From Paramacrobiotus metropolitanus (taxonomy: Eukaryota; Tardigrada; Eutardigrada; Parachela; Macrobiotidae), in NCBI RefSeq assembly GCF_019649055.1, contig NW_026570221.1, forward strand, positions 2,604,001 to 2,668,000: DNA of 64,000 bases, written 5' to 3'. The translations under genes and the position numbers were made by a program. Shown here piece by piece: positions 11,992-24,730 of the stretch (the first letter of the stretch is position 1; each line of letters opens with the position of its first letter). The notes below the pieces were generated by a model that ran no database searches, was not told the DNA's origin, and saw only the letters and a list, made by a program, of their open reading frames with translations.

Positions 11992-13421
11992 ATGAACAAT
12001 TCCACGATCGACGCTCATATTGTACAATGTACCTGGAACAACACGGCCATATTTGGATTATTTGTTTTCATTTCCGGCCTTCTCACTAACGGCACCGTCG
12101 TCCTGGCCCTCCTCAGTCGACACGCGATATGGTCACCGTTTATGGTGTACGTCTTTAATTTATTCTGTGCCAATATTCTCCAGTCGTTTACCGGGGCGCT
12201 GCTGGATTTTATTAATTCTTATTGCTCGGTTTGGTTCCTCGGCCGGACGTTGTGCTTCGTGTATAATTATGGAGAATGGACAGCGGCCATCCTGCAGATG
12301 CTCTGCCATCCGTTGATCGCTCTTAACCGCATAACGGCCATCTACGCACCGGTGTTTTACCGACACACTCACACCTACCGAAACGCGATATTATTGTGCG
12401 TGTTAACGTGGCTGTTGGCGCATATTATCACGCTACCCATGCTCATTATCAACACCGCTGTCGATGTACGGGATGTCTGTCATGTGGACCTAAACGAGCC
12501 GGTGCAGAAATGGTGGGCGTTCGTGCTGGATGTGGTGTGCGTGCTCTGCATCGGTATGGTCGCCGTGTGCTTTCCGGTTGTGTATGTGAAATATCGCCGA
12601 TCGCGTTTGCATAGCATGCGCGTCCGACCAATCAAACCGGATAACGCGTCGGACCAATCCAATCGGCTTGATATCGGTGTTATAGGGTGAGTGAAGCTCT
12701 TGCTGGATCAGCTAGGCTTCTAGAATTGAAGATGCCCTGTTCCTGTTTTTGCCGTTAACAGGCTAATATAGTTCATATTAAAAAAATACAGCCTTTAAGT
12801 TTTTAACCTCTTATGACCGGCTGAAACAAACAACCATTTATGTAGTTGCATTTTTTCTGTAACGAAAAAAAATCCATTTTTTTCAAATCTTGCTTTGGAG
12901 GTGACAGCACCGCTGTGAAGACTAAACTGAACCGAAATCAAAGCGCCAACATTTCTTAAATCTCGGAATTTATAATTACGGCAGGTATCTGTACACCTGC
13001 ACCACTCAACTTATGTATTATAAACCCGAAATCTACAATCAGTCGACGGTTTTGATAAAAGTTGTAGATTATCAAGAAAGTATATGCTGTACGTAAAATC
13101 TTGAAAAATCGGTACTGTACGGACATAATTAAATAATGGCGCTGTTCTTCCAGAGACGCTTTATCGCGTTCCCAAATGTTTTTGCTACTGCTTCTAACGA
13201 TCAGCACCCTGATATTATGGACACCGGGCAACCTTTACGCACTGTTGTCTGCAATCAACTTGTGGGCGGATCCGGCCGCCGAAGCCATCATTATTCCCTT
13301 GTTCGCCATGCAAGCCATCTTGGATCCCATTATATTTATCCTCAGTCTGCCTCCCTTACGGATGACCGTCAGAAATTTCTTCAGGTGCAATGATTCAGCT
13401 CACAGTCAGTTGAAAATTTGA
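11992..13421 (+). CDS. Orphan rhodopsin-class (class A) G-protein-coupled receptor, 2 exons, 320 aa
   Basis: Exons 11992-12686 and 13154-13421 join at a phase-2 intron (donor gtgagt, acceptor ttccag). The 320-residue product sits in the plasma membrane with seven helices. Landmarks: N-glycosylation sites near the N-terminus (NNST, NNTA); helix 1 with TNGTVV; helix 2 about 50-74; Cys88 at the start of helix 3; an NRI triplet at 112-114 in place of DRY, exactly 24 residues after the Cys; Trp140 in helix 4; ECL2 Cys163; Pro195 in helix 5; LWTPGN at 253-258 in helix 6; DPIIF at 289-293 in place of NPxxY. The ligand cannot be read from the sequence. Helix 2 carries Asn (CANIL) where most receptors have Asp, while helix 7 has Asp where most have Asn. 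A peptide or amine receptor is possible. The start is the first ATG of the open frame. Confidence 0.88.
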
Positions 13422-13579
13422 ATCAGATTTTAAATTGAGGTGGATCTGAACCGGTACTGTGATTACAAAGAGTGGTGTTTTTTATCGGGAAAACGCGTGA
13501 ACACGCAAGTGAGTAGAGTCAGCTGCTGACGTAGACGATCGGCTTGCATGGCTTTAGATAGCCGCAGATCAATTTTAGT

Positions 13580-13662
13580 CGGATATTCGCGTGATATTAA
13601 GGTAGCTTTGTGGTTCGGTCAGTTTTATTCGCGTGATATCAACTTTGTGGTTCGGTCCAACT
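13580..13662. repeat. Imperfect two-copy tandem repeat of about 40 bp
   Basis: Two adjacent copies share attcgcgtgatat and ctttgtggttcggtc, with a small length difference between them. Confidence 0.6.
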
Positions 13663-14231
13663 AATTCCATTTCTCGATAATCGGTGTTTTCTGGATATAA
13701 AGCAATGTATCGTTTGATAGATAAATGCTTTTAGCATTCCCATTTGCTGTCCTCACACACGGAAACTTTCGTTAAGTTGGTTTCGTGCAGAGTATCATAT
13801 GTTCGTCAAAACTGGGCGTCAGATGTTCAAACAAGTACTATCTCATACAAACATACTGAAACACTCAACATTACTTACATTAGCACACTTTTCTGGCACA
13901 ATAATAGTTAGCGTACTTCGTAGGGGTCCTCTAGATTTACCCTCACACGTTAGGGGAAATCTTGTCCCCCCCGCAGCTGTCGTTTACCATTAGTTGCTTA
14001 CATGCGCTGCGGCAACACGTCTGCCGTATTTCTCCGCTCACTAAAACTCTCTCATTTGGTTGCCCAACGGATATGCCGATCTGGCCAGAAACCGGTTTTA
14101 AACTGTACTCGTATTCAGTTCTAAGCTGCTTTGTGTAAGCTGCAGCTGTGCGCGGGAAAAGTAGATTTCCCCTAATGTATGGCAGTATAAGCAGAGCGCC
14201 ATCCATCGTAAACCGAGATGCATCCGAAAAA

Positions 14232-14298
14232 GGCGCCGATGCGGGAATCGAACCCCGGCTACATCGTAAGATCCGCGTAGGCAGCACCAGGGCGCAAA
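14232..14298 (-). repeat. tRNA-derived remnant (B-box and Pol III-type terminator)
   Basis: On the - strand GGGTTCGATTCCC matches the tRNA B-box/T-loop. It is followed by CGCATCGGCGCC and then a TTTTT run as in Pol III transcripts. The 5' part has GCGCC, which could pair with GGCGC. There is no acceptable A-box or clean anticodon arm and the T-stem has mismatches. It is therefore not a functional tRNA; a SINE end or tRNA pseudogene fits better. Confidence 0.35.
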
Positions 14299-15587
14299 AA
14301 GTTGAAAATCCTTGAAAAATATTGTCGCTGTACGTGTGCCGCTTCTCCGGTTACAGTAGTATGAGAGGAAAACTAGATGAAGTACGTTATTAGAAGTCAT
14401 ACCCAAGACACTTGTAAGACTACTTCATAAATAAAAAGTTCCCATTTCTCATACATTTTGACTTTAACAATACCTGTACAATTCAGTTTGGGGCGCACAC
14501 ACGGGTGAAAAATCGGTCTGCGAGCTTCATCCTCGAAATTAGGCAGAAATTCAGAAAACTAAAAAGAAAATCCCGGAATTGTTGCTTAGCTTGTTCGTCA
14601 CCTGTTATCTACATCAAGGTTCTTGTGCATACTTTGCCATTGGCGGACGTAACGAAGCATGTGACGAAAACCGGGTAAAAATAGGGCTTAATGCGCTAAT
14701 TCTAATTCCTGTACATCGCCTGGTTCGCTACAGCGACGAATTGCTAAAAATTTCGATCTAGCTTAGGGTTTACACCATTATTTTGTTTCCACGTCTGTAT
14801 CAAATGCCATAAACCTATTGACGATCATAGGCATTGTGGCTCATCGAATTCCAGCTCTTTCTCCACCGGCTGACACCGGCTGGACTCAACAACCAGCATT
14901 GTATGTCGTGCTGCTGTGTCATCCGAAATCCCAACAGAGCTAGAAACGCGCGGCATTTCACACCCGAGTAAAACGTAATTATTAACATAGTCCGGACGGA
15001 TGCACAGCTTTCGCGTAGAAGAGGCTACGACGCTAACACTTAGCACGGGACGTCTTTGTGTCGACTTCGTCACTGCTTCCCACATTAAGTCGTCATCGAT
15101 AAAAGAGCTTGGATTTCCCAGACAGCAATTTCAAGTGAACACAGAAAGGGTAAACGTGGCCTCAGTTATACCAGTTATAGGTAATCAGAAGGGGCGGAAG
15201 CTAGGTAAACTCTTGTTAGGATATCTGGAGTAGATTTTCTGTCCTCAAAAGTTTAATTTAGTGTTCAGATAGCCGCGAATTGCTAAAAAAATTGATTAAA
15301 GTAATGATACCGAACTGGGAGAGGCTGATTGCTTGTTACAAATGTCATCGAAAATTTAAAGACACTTGCCAAACATTTGGCGCAAGCGCACTTCATAAAA
15401 ACAAAGATAATACTAAAGGTAAAATTAAGGTAATGAAGGTAATAAAGCTAAAATAAAGGCAACCATAGTATGTCAAGAAAACACTTAACTTAAGCAGCAC
15501 TCGCAGAATAAATATTATGTAGACTTCACCATTTTGATACTATCTCAGCTACGGCTACGATGATTATATGACAATCCGAAAGTTTCT

Positions 15588-18372
15588 TTAAGGAACCGGT
15601 ATTCCTCGAACGCGTGAGAGCAATACGGCATCTTCGGCCAGAAGGGACGTTTCCACATCGTCTTTGTACAGTGCCGCCAAGCTTTTGCGCAGAGTATCAT
15701 TAGCACGCATCTGCCGTGTGAAGCGCCATCGTTGTATCAGGGCTTGAATGAATCCCCCGTACAGCCAAACAACCGCCACGGTCATCACACCGAGAAGGGC
15801 GGGAAATTGGAATCGTTCGGGCAGGCAGAACTTCACCAAAATCGGGGGAAGGATGTCGAACATGAGCATGTACTCCTCCGCCGCAATGAACGACGTTGCA
15901 ACATTTACCCACGCACGACACCAGCACTTCTTCGCCCTTGACCTTTATGGAAAGACACCCATGTTGAGAAAGATCGTCAGTAATGTTCATGTGTAAACAT
16001 TACCTGGTTCTGGCAGCATTAGGCTCCTCCTCGTAAGCAATTCCTTCTTTCTTGCTGATCGCATTATAGCAGCAATCAAAAACCATGTAAAAAAGCACGT
16101 AAAAGATGAAGCAGTGCATCAGGATCATCCAGACGGCAAAGGGGAAAATGCCGAGAAAATTCAGCCCGGCGGTCCAAGCGGCCAGTGCACCACGCGTTGC
16201 GGGCGACACTGAAGTGACATTGAACAATATGTCGCTTTCGGTGCTCCACTGCCAGAGAGGACCGATATCGATCCAGTACGAGAGTTTTGCCGTAATATCG
16301 TTCAGTCCCTAAACGGTGCAAAGGTCAACAATCACTGTAACTTATTCGTAGCGGAACTTCGACATTAATTATTACTACGCGGTATTTCCATTGATACTTC
16401 ACAGACGTTACGAGGTCAAGGCACATTGAGTCAGTAGCGCATTTGTTTGAGAACGCCGAGGTGAACACCAAGTCCCCTAGCGGCTGACATAACCGTCAGC
16501 CGTCATTAATAATCATTTGTACCCGTCAACCGTGGATGGCTGCCCTCTAATACAACCAACGACTGCCACGCTCCAACCATTCACGGTTGAAATTAAGTCA
16601 ACCTCAATGATCAGCTCAACGTTCTGCAATATGTGCGCTACCAACTCATTGTACCTCCTCCTCTCATGGAAATAAAGAGTACGTCAAATAAAAATCCGCC
16701 CAGTCGGAAAATTCGATGGTATGGTAATTTCAGCGTGGCGAAAGCGTCCTCTTAGCTTTGATTTAAAATTAGCTAATTGAGAAAGATTGCGTTATATCCA
16801 TACTTCATTTTGCACTGCAATCAAATTGATGCTAAACTTCAGCGCCTTTAAATTCCGCTTAACCAGTGACGCAGAAACGGTAACTAAGCTTAGCAGATAG
16901 ACAAGGGTGTACTGAAGTACGGTTGCGCTCACCTTCCAAGAGGAAGAGCGCTTGCCCGTCAGCCACTCTTCCACAAACTTATCGATATTGTCCAGGGTCA
17001 GTGGGTCATCGGGAAACACAACAGAGTACATAGGGTGAATGCTGAGCCACATGCCGGCACAGCCCAGATACAGCGCAAAATTCCTCCTTATTAACCGGTT
17101 GCGCAGGATATTTCCTCTGCGCATTAGGACTGCTTGTTCGCAAGTGCCACTGCTGTCATCCGCGTCCCCACTTGTTCTATCAAACGGCAGGAGTATTTCC
17201 GCGGTATGCTCCGGCATGTCGGTGACCAATTCGGTGCCACAGCCACTAGAAAAAAACGCAAAACACTGCGACAATTTTACACTTTCACCATTACTTTTCC
17301 TGTGCCATAGAGGGTTATGAATACGAGAGCTTCCCGAATGTGTGTGAAGTGTGAACAGAGCGCTTAAATCCCACGGGTGTTAAATAGTCGGACTAGTTCG
17401 TGTCCAACCGAACGTCTGCGCATTTAGCCTCTCCAAAAGTTTATCGACAGATGTTTGGAATTCCTTTCCATAGATTTTGTATACAGAATTCTTTGTTCAA
17501 ATCTAATGTTTTTCTGAAGGCTTGATTCATTTTAAAACAATTTATGAACCGTGGTATAATCGAATGATAGAGGGATGTCGAAATTTGGCTTTGCGTTTCG
17601 TCGGAGTGAAGGTAACAAAAATCAAGCTTTTCATATACTGTATATACAGCGGCACAATCGTGGTGAAACGTTGTGAGCTTACGACCAAGGCGGGTATTTC
17701 ATGGCATTAGGAAGTTCTCGTATTTGGCGGTTCGGTAAAATTTGGTTCTTACCGCAACTTTTCCGAGACCCATGCACGATAGCCGGTCGTCATCCACAGC
17801 CCCCACAACCTTCCGCTAGAGTAAATAGCGAACAAAACAATGAAGACGACATAACATGGAAACACCGCTTGTACGCCGTATTTAGAGATGACTGTTCGCA
17901 CGACCACCACGCCGAGAATAAGCGGCAACATGGATACCAACAACCACAGTATGAACAGAGAGATGAACAACAGTCCCGCGATGACATGGCGAAGCGAGCG
18001 CAAAGCGCCAGCGCAGTAGTTTGTTGTGGTCGAGATTCTTTCGGCACTAGTGGATTCCAGGTTGTCTTCCAAACTAGTAGAACCCGGCGCCTCAGCGTCG
18101 TTATCAGTTGGCGCTGTCCCAGGATCCTGATGGAACCAGCCACGGGCTTTATGCAGCAGAGGAACGTGCGCGGTGAAGTCTGGCAATTTCCATTCGCGAT
18201 TCACGATTATCGAGCAAAGAAGGGATACTAATAACACCGCAGTCGCCGTCAGCACACAACACGCTCCGGCGAAACCAACTTGCAGGGTTTGAGCACTGGG
18301 CATGCGGTCCAGCAATGGCAAAGAGTTGTTTCGACAGTCGGTTCCGTTATGCGATGACCAGAAGGATGTCAC
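15588..18372 (-). CDS. Multi-pass membrane protein of unrecognised family (4 exons, 573 aa)
   Basis: On the - strand exons 18372-17753, 17245-16804, 16308-16004 and 15942-15588 join in phases 2, 0 and 2, with GT-AG at each junction. The 573-residue product has hydrophobic helices at about 33-56, 130-159, 168-186, 262-282, 310-334, 400-430 (probably one long helix or two), 470-495 and 501-521, so 7-8 membrane spans. A Ser/Thr-rich loop (85-118) separates the first two, and there is a charged cytoplasmic-looking tail of about 50 residues. The intron between exons 3 and 4 is only 61 bp, and the splice that removes it restores an otherwise broken frame. I recognise no signature of the rhodopsin class (no DRY, CWxP or NPxxY). 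A gustatory-receptor-like or transporter-like protein is possible, but nothing in the sequence proves either. An in-frame Met at residue 24 is an alternative start. Confidence 0.78.
16481..16592. repeat. Two short inverted repeats in intron 2 of the - strand membrane-protein gene
   Basis: cggctgac-ataacc-gtcagccg lies at about 16480-16502. A second pair, TCAACCGTGgATGG and CCATtCACGGTTGA, spans about 16527-16592. Both lie in the intron between exons 2 and 3 and probably derive from a small fold-back element. Confidence 0.5.
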
Positions 18373-18831
18373 TTTATCCCAATAGCATCCTCTATTTTTC
18401 TGTCAAAGAATCGCCCTTCAGGTACGAAAACGTTTAGATGTACTCGTATTTAACACGGTGGTAGTACCAGCACATGCAGGACAGATACAGAGTAAAAGCC
18501 CGATGATTAATTTGCTCAGATTGTGGTTACGTAAAAGCGCAATGTCGGTAGCAAGATAGCAACACACTGAAAACTGGCTTGAAATCAAACACAAAATATA
18601 CGGAGGGAAGTGCGTATATTGGACTTGCGTTTTTCCGTATACCAGACATTGTGGCGGAAATCTATCGGGCGGTTACATTACATGTACAACTTTTACTTGT
18701 AATAATCCGGTACATTGCATCAAGTTTGTGAAGCTGCATGAAAACATTGTCATGCAATTTTCAAAGCGTTTTTGCATCCCAGTACAGTATTGTTGCGATT
18801 TATTCATACACAGACCACTGGTATGAAAAAG

Positions 18832-19316
18832 GCCTAATAATTTGTATACATTCCCGCGAAAACCGTATGCGCGTGCAACATCCGGTTGAAGAGTTAGGGC
18901 AAGGCGTCTACATGCAATCAAGTGTATTAAAAATTGGGCTTAGGTCTTACAGTCGGGGTTTAGGACCCACCTTATTCCTTTATGCATGAAAAGTAATTGG
19001 CTTATGAAGAAAAGTGACTGTTCTTACACCGAACCGGAGCAGAAACTTTTTTCGCAAATTATAAAGTGACAATAAAACATTTTTGAAACGTATAAATACT
19101 TATAATCTAAAAATATTGCTCTCATCAGGTGTAGGAGCAATCTTCTACGTTTCCGGCGCTTCTGAACAGAATTCGAAAAACAGCGACCCGAACTGAAGTG
19201 TTTTGCTCAACCTGATTTTTGCCATTTTTTCCAGCCATAACTCCCCAACCGGATGTTGGGCGCAAAACGGTTTTCTCGCCGATATATGTAAACAAATCGT
19301 TTGCTTCAAAGCCTAA
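18832..19316. mobile_element. Fold-back element, ATCCGGTTG family, copy 1
   Basis: The left arm (18832-18901: aatttgtatacatt, gaaaaccgtatgcgcg, caacatccggttg) is the reverse complement, with mismatches, of the right arm (19233-19316: aactccccaaccggatgttg, gcaaaacggttttc). The same arm recurs at 50.3, 50.95, 51.36 and 52.38 kb. There is no coding capacity, so it is probably a non-autonomous DNA element. Confidence 0.55.
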
Positions 19317-19749
19317 TGTCAAAACGTATAATTTTTAGAGTGCGCGATAGCGAACATCCTCATGCCTGAATGCAGATTTGGCACAGCGTACCAGGCAGCA
19401 TTCCTAAGTTTATTGCTTTTTCGATGCTTTAGGGAGAAAACTGATGTTCTTGCGTACTTACATAGCCAAGGATTCCGTCGATATCTACCAAACCAACACG
19501 GTAAAAAAGCGGATCCGTGCGAGTGGACCACCATGCGGGAAAAAAGCGTTCTCCAAGTTTGATGGAAATCTGAGCGCTCCACCAGGTGACTATGAGGGCT
19601 TCCAGTAGGATCTCTGGATAAGACCACGATAAATCTTGGCTTAGAGCCGAGTGCAGTCCTTTCATTATTCCCAACGCATCAAATCAAGTATTGGCGCAAA
19701 AGCTTCGATTTAGATTGTGGTTTTGAGATTTTACCCAGATTCACCCATA

Positions 19750-21060
19750 CATTGCGCCTATAGAAAGGTCAAGGTACGGTATTCCAACGCGTGGACAGCA
19801 GAGTAGAGCGATTGGCGGAATGTTATCGTAACTGCATCAAACGGGAAACCGGCACCGCATTCCGTGATTCCATATCAATGCAACTGCACCGTGAAATTGT
19901 CTGTTTGTATAATTCCAGTATGGATGTGGATGAAAAGAAATCAATAAGAGGAGATGGAGCGGCAATATAGTGATGTGGCTTGGCAAAGATTACCGTGAAC
20001 GCAGGAATCATGAGCTGTAAAGTTCAGCCGCAGGTAATCTACCAACCCTGCATGTTTCTTACCTGCGCGCCCACCCTCCTTTGACGTCAATCACCAGCGT
20101 GATGCGTCGACGCAACGATACTACGGGCTTTGTGGTAGAACAAGAAAAAGAAAATCTTTCTGTTAATCGGGTAAAAGCTCCCGCTGCTTTTGTGTTTATC
20201 ATCTTCTAATCATTTTTCGAATATGTCTCGAGAAACTGGTCACCGAGGCTTTTGTAATCCAAATGGCCTTTTTTTAATATGCTATGCTCTTAGAAAAATC
20301 AATTCACAAACTACAGACAACCAACAGTTCTTCATAGACAAACACAATAAATTTAGAAAGACGAAATACAAACTCGAGACTACTGAGTAGATGGCGAAGT
20401 ATACGTAACCGGCGATTGAGCAGGAAGCAGTTTTCAGAAAACATAGACTTAGGAGTAAGCAAAGTGACCGAAATAATTATGATAAATCAGTCGAAATATA
20501 CGCAGCAAGCAGTACGTTAAGCAATTCATTAAGATACGTTGAGACTGTTGACTAAATAAACCGTTTACGTTTAGCTGTTCACACAAGAAGTGTAAACAGC
20601 TTGTTCATGGTAAAATGCGTAAATTTATAACTAACTTGTAAATGAAAATTGATGAAATTAACCGCAGATGCCCTACTTGGAGCCTTGTCTGCTGTACTGA
20701 AGTAGTGGAGAAGGTACTCTGCATAATAAACGGTGTGCTCGGAATACCAAGCACGCTCCGTTCACGAAAGTCTGTTCCGTCAAAAATAATATTGTTTCCT
20801 CGGAATATCTCCCCTGTGGCACAGCAGAATATTAATCATAGTCAAAGATGACAACCAGTATGTCGAATCCCAAACGTGGCGGTCCTGTGTTGTCGATCCG
20901 GAAAAAGCTTGCTGGTAAAACGCGACGCCTACAGTTGGCGTAAGCAACCGGCTTGATTGACTTGAGGGTAAAGATAGATGCGCATTTATCGGAATCTCTC
21001 GGTGTAAAGTTACTGTTTGTACCCTAGGATGCAGCTAATTCCGTACTCTCATCCCCTTAA
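19750..21060. repeat. Diverged dispersed repeat, copy A
   Basis: Colinear similarity with 26185-27760 appears in at least four blocks: the ggtattccaacgcgt block, the agatggagcggcaatata block, the aactggtcaccgaggct block, and the ggtgtgctcggaata to aagcaaccggcttg block. Identity is low and spacing differs by about 300 bp. No frame is conserved between copies, so it is probably an old transposon. Confidence 0.5.
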
Positions 21061-24000
21061 TGGAAGTGATCCAGTACATGGTACACGGTACCTGTACACG
21101 GTACAATACTGCAATGTAAATGTGCATGCACCAGTGATGCACATAAACTTTGTTTCACGCACTCTCATACGCTAGAGTAGTCTACATTGTTTTATGATGG
21201 TCTAACTTTAAGCACTGTGCCACTGTGGTCTGACTTCAAACACCAACTTTAAACATTAAAATCCGGTAAACATTTTTCGTATCCAAACTCGGAAGACTGC
21301 ACAGGCGTTGCTCTTGAAAACAAGAATTTGAGCCAGGCCACTTCGTAAAAAATTGGTAAAAACTTTCCGTTAAAAAACTTGCTTGTGGATTTCATGAGAA
21401 TTCAAGATGCGCGGTGAGGAGTTCAACTGTTTTTTTGCCAAACGCAGCTGCTAAATTTCACAGGTATCTATAATAAAAAAGTCAATGGGGCCCTCTCTAC
21501 TCGTTTGAGTAACGTGACATCAAATAATCTGCTCAGCTGAGCAAAGTGCAGTGCGTAAACCGTAGAACGTTGACCTTAGGAATGCTCATGAGACGGTTTC
21601 TCAAGAGGAAAAGGCTGTAATGAGCAAGACTGTATCAGAACAGGCTATATGGTGAGACGCAGTAAAAACATCATAAGCTGCTCTTTCTTCAGAAAATTAA
21701 CTCAAAGCTCGCGATTATTTGTTACAAATTTACCAGCAGTGCTGAACGGCTACAGATTGTGATGGACACGTTCCCAGTGAAAGCATGATTATTTTTGTCA
21801 AGATAATCGCTAGAGACTATAGTGTTGTAGTTGCAGCTGTCTGGCTTTCTCAAAGATTCTCTCCCCAAATTATGGGCAATGAATTACGAAAGATCACGGG
21901 CAATGGCACGCCACGACTGAACAGTTGTACTGCGAGAACAACTGTACACACATACCTAGCTGATTTAGTTCTACAGTATAAATCATTACAACACCGAGCA
22001 ACAGACGGTATGTGACTTATGTTCATAACAGGCCTGCGTTGCAATTGTCTGGTTATACCCCGGTTTTATCAGGGCCACCGATACAGACACTTGACGACGA
22101 GGTCTTCGTCGTGAAGTGCTTAAATCAGTCGTACCGTGCTTATATCAGTCGTCACGAGAGGACCGGTGGTCAACACCTTCCACTGTTTCTGATCGTGCAG
22201 CAGGAGCCAGTCATCGTTGCACCGACATAATCTGCCTCCAGCATCCTTGTACGCAGTTGAATGCAATTTCCTCATCCAGACAGCATCCGCTTTAGAAAAT
22301 AGTGCAAATCCCACAGACCGCTCTTTACAGTCTACCGGCATCGTGCGTTGTCCATAAGACACCACGCCATACTGGCCATACTACGGCAGCCACAAAGCCA
22401 TTGTACAAGCATCATCGGCACCCAGCAGGGCCAAATGTTCGGTCCTTTCCGCGGTCGGTGCCGGGCAACGCCCACCCGGCATTGGACGCAGGCCAACGAC
22501 TGGGCGCCCTTCCTGCTACAGTGGCACTGAACGTTCGTTTGTACGATTCAGCGTACCGCCTGGTAACGACAAACAATTTCAACATAACTTCCAAAACGAT
22601 GATATTGCAGCAACAGCCTATCTGGCTGCTGTTCTAGTGGGTTGACGGTCAGCTTTACCACGATTATGCGGCTGTTGTGATGAAAGGTGGCACGACCGGC
22701 AACGATGCTGGCCGAGGACGCTCTTACGGTACTGATGTTACATAATTACACTGGTGGTTCCGATTGGGATGACACAGGTTCATCCCAAGCGGTCAAACGC
22801 AACAACGTAACTCATTAAGGCATGTTTAATGACAAGGGTGTTCAAGAAACGGAGCAAGAGTTTAGGATAAGGTTGATCAAGTAGATGCAAGCTGTAGCAA
22901 GCTGAGTACAAAACTGAATTCTAGAAATTCATGAGAAGGCAAACAAGCCGGCCGGTAAAGTGGGCATAATTCATAACGCGATGGAATGATGAATCAAAAC
23001 TGGGTGGTCTTATTGTTCGTTCAAATACTATCGCTACAATATACTGAAGTCGTTCACCATGGCCTACCGGCAGTAGCACAGGTCTTCACGGCATTGCATG
23101 ACTGTCCTGTCCTGACCATCCCGGGCCTCGGTAGAATTCCCACCGGACATCGCGTCACAAGAAAACCGCCCAACCCTGATGGGGTAATCGTCAGCCTGCA
23201 TTTAAAACTGGACGATGACTACCTGTCATGTTTGCAGCAGCGGTATAATACCTTTATTATAATGAATATTATGCGCTCGCTGGCCAAGCAAAAACCAGCT
23301 AAAATAGACATAACGTAGATATGCTGGTACTTCTACTACCGGTTACGCACACATCACAGTGGATATCGGACATTATACACATTCACAAGAATACACATCG
23401 CTGCTCTTGTACGTAAGTGTACTTGCACTGTACACTACACCACCGATTAGGTCAGTGCAAGCTGGCCAAGGCACAGAAAATGGCTTCCGGTAGGGTATTA
23501 AATCAGGCGAATTGGCCTTGAAGTGTAAAAGTCAGGTAGTGCGTAGCAAAACCGGATGTTTGCATTCCGGCGCCAGCTAACGACTTATCAGCCGAACACA
23601 TGCTACAAAAAATCATGGTTTTCATTAAAAATCACTGGATCGGCCCCAGATACCACCTGGCATAAATTCTAAGTACATCATACTCTGCTTGTAAGTACAT
23701 CGTATTCTGCAGTTTCATCCTTCTCAGCGCAAAACATATACAACTGTAAATTACCAAAATATAGACAACCAAAACAGTTTTATAATGAACACTGGGTACT
23801 CAGTTTCTCGTCAGATGCACCTTTGCGGTGCAGTTATGAAAATAGCCAAGGCAAAAGAGCACAGGTGTTACCGAACGATAGCGGAAATAACATTGACTGC
23901 TTCACAAGGGACACTTTTCTATATCCGTTCACTTATTGCAAAAAGTGCAGCCAACAAAAGATTATTCATTATGCATATTATTATTTCTCCGGCGGCAAAA

Positions 24001-24480
24001 AAACTTTGCAGGCCAGGGACGCCCCGCTTAATTCTAAAAAAACCAAGGATTCAGCGATTAGGGCTGAAATCAAAGTTCCGAACATTTTACATTTCATTCT
24101 TACATCAAAATAATATAAAATCAAACGGGGCTTTGAGCGCATGCAAGCGTCTGAAATGGAAGAAAAGGTTTTTAAAAAAAGAAATATTGTTTCAAGGTTT
24201 TCTGGGTCGCGGAGAATCTTGCGTCAACGGAAGATTCGATGTGATCGATTCACATCTAAAAAAGCATCGCTCATTGTAACAATTGAGTGGATGTGCATTG
24301 TTAGAAACAATGAAAATCTTCAAAAACAATTTCAGGTTTTAGAGATAATTAATTGTCGCTTTTTCTCACTGCTACCCAATAAGCATTTGTATTTGCAAAC
24401 ACATTGTGCAAATATGCAAATCATGAAATTGTGAGAAATAGGCAACGGCTGTTGGAACGCACTATACGGCAAGATACTGT

Positions 24481-24643
24481 AGCCGCTAGATGAAATGGCA
24501 CTACGTTTAGATCCGGCCGTAGCTTGCCACCAGATAGCGCACACGCTACTTAGAATATATTCTCGACATATCGATATATATCGAGCAGCGTGTGCCTCGT
24601 TATCCGTGCACCAGACTCTGTGCTGCCATTTCATCTAGCGGCT
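24481..24643. mobile_element. 163-bp fold-back element (MITE-like)
   Basis: Perfect 20-bp terminal inverted repeats: AGCCGCTAGATGAAATGGCA at 24481-24500 and its exact complement at 24624-24643. A further inner pair (gcgcacacgct and agcgtgtgc) gives an imperfect hairpin over most of its length. There is no coding capacity. Confidence 0.65.
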
Positions 24644-24644
24644 T

Positions 24645-24730
24645 CAGTACTATAATCTCAAAATATTCGCTATAATCGCAGTACTATAATCTCAAAATAT
24701 TCGCTATAATCGCAGTACTATAATCGCAAA
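24645..24730. repeat. 34-bp tandem repeat, about 2.5 copies
   Basis: The unit starts cagtactataatctcaaaa and ends ctataatcg. Copies are at 24645-24678 and 24679-24712 with a partial third to 24730. It abuts the 163-bp fold-back element. Confidence 0.8.

Larger units (their letters stand above)
13422..15587. other. Intergenic stretch with small repeats
   Basis: No supported gene. It contains an imperfect tandem pair at about 13580-13662 (cgcgtgatat ... tttgtggttcggtc) and a tRNA-derived remnant at about 14232-14300. Several short frames show no recognisable similarity. Confidence 0.45.

Noticed and set aside
22302-23318. Possible receptor-type guanylate cyclase or ligand-binding gene remnant
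   Set aside because: Only vague local resemblance in alternating frames, with stops and no coherent exon chain.
23785-24279. 164-codon frame as a gene
   Set aside because: Lysine-rich AT-driven composition, no homology, overlapping open frames of similar quality, and no splice or signal features.
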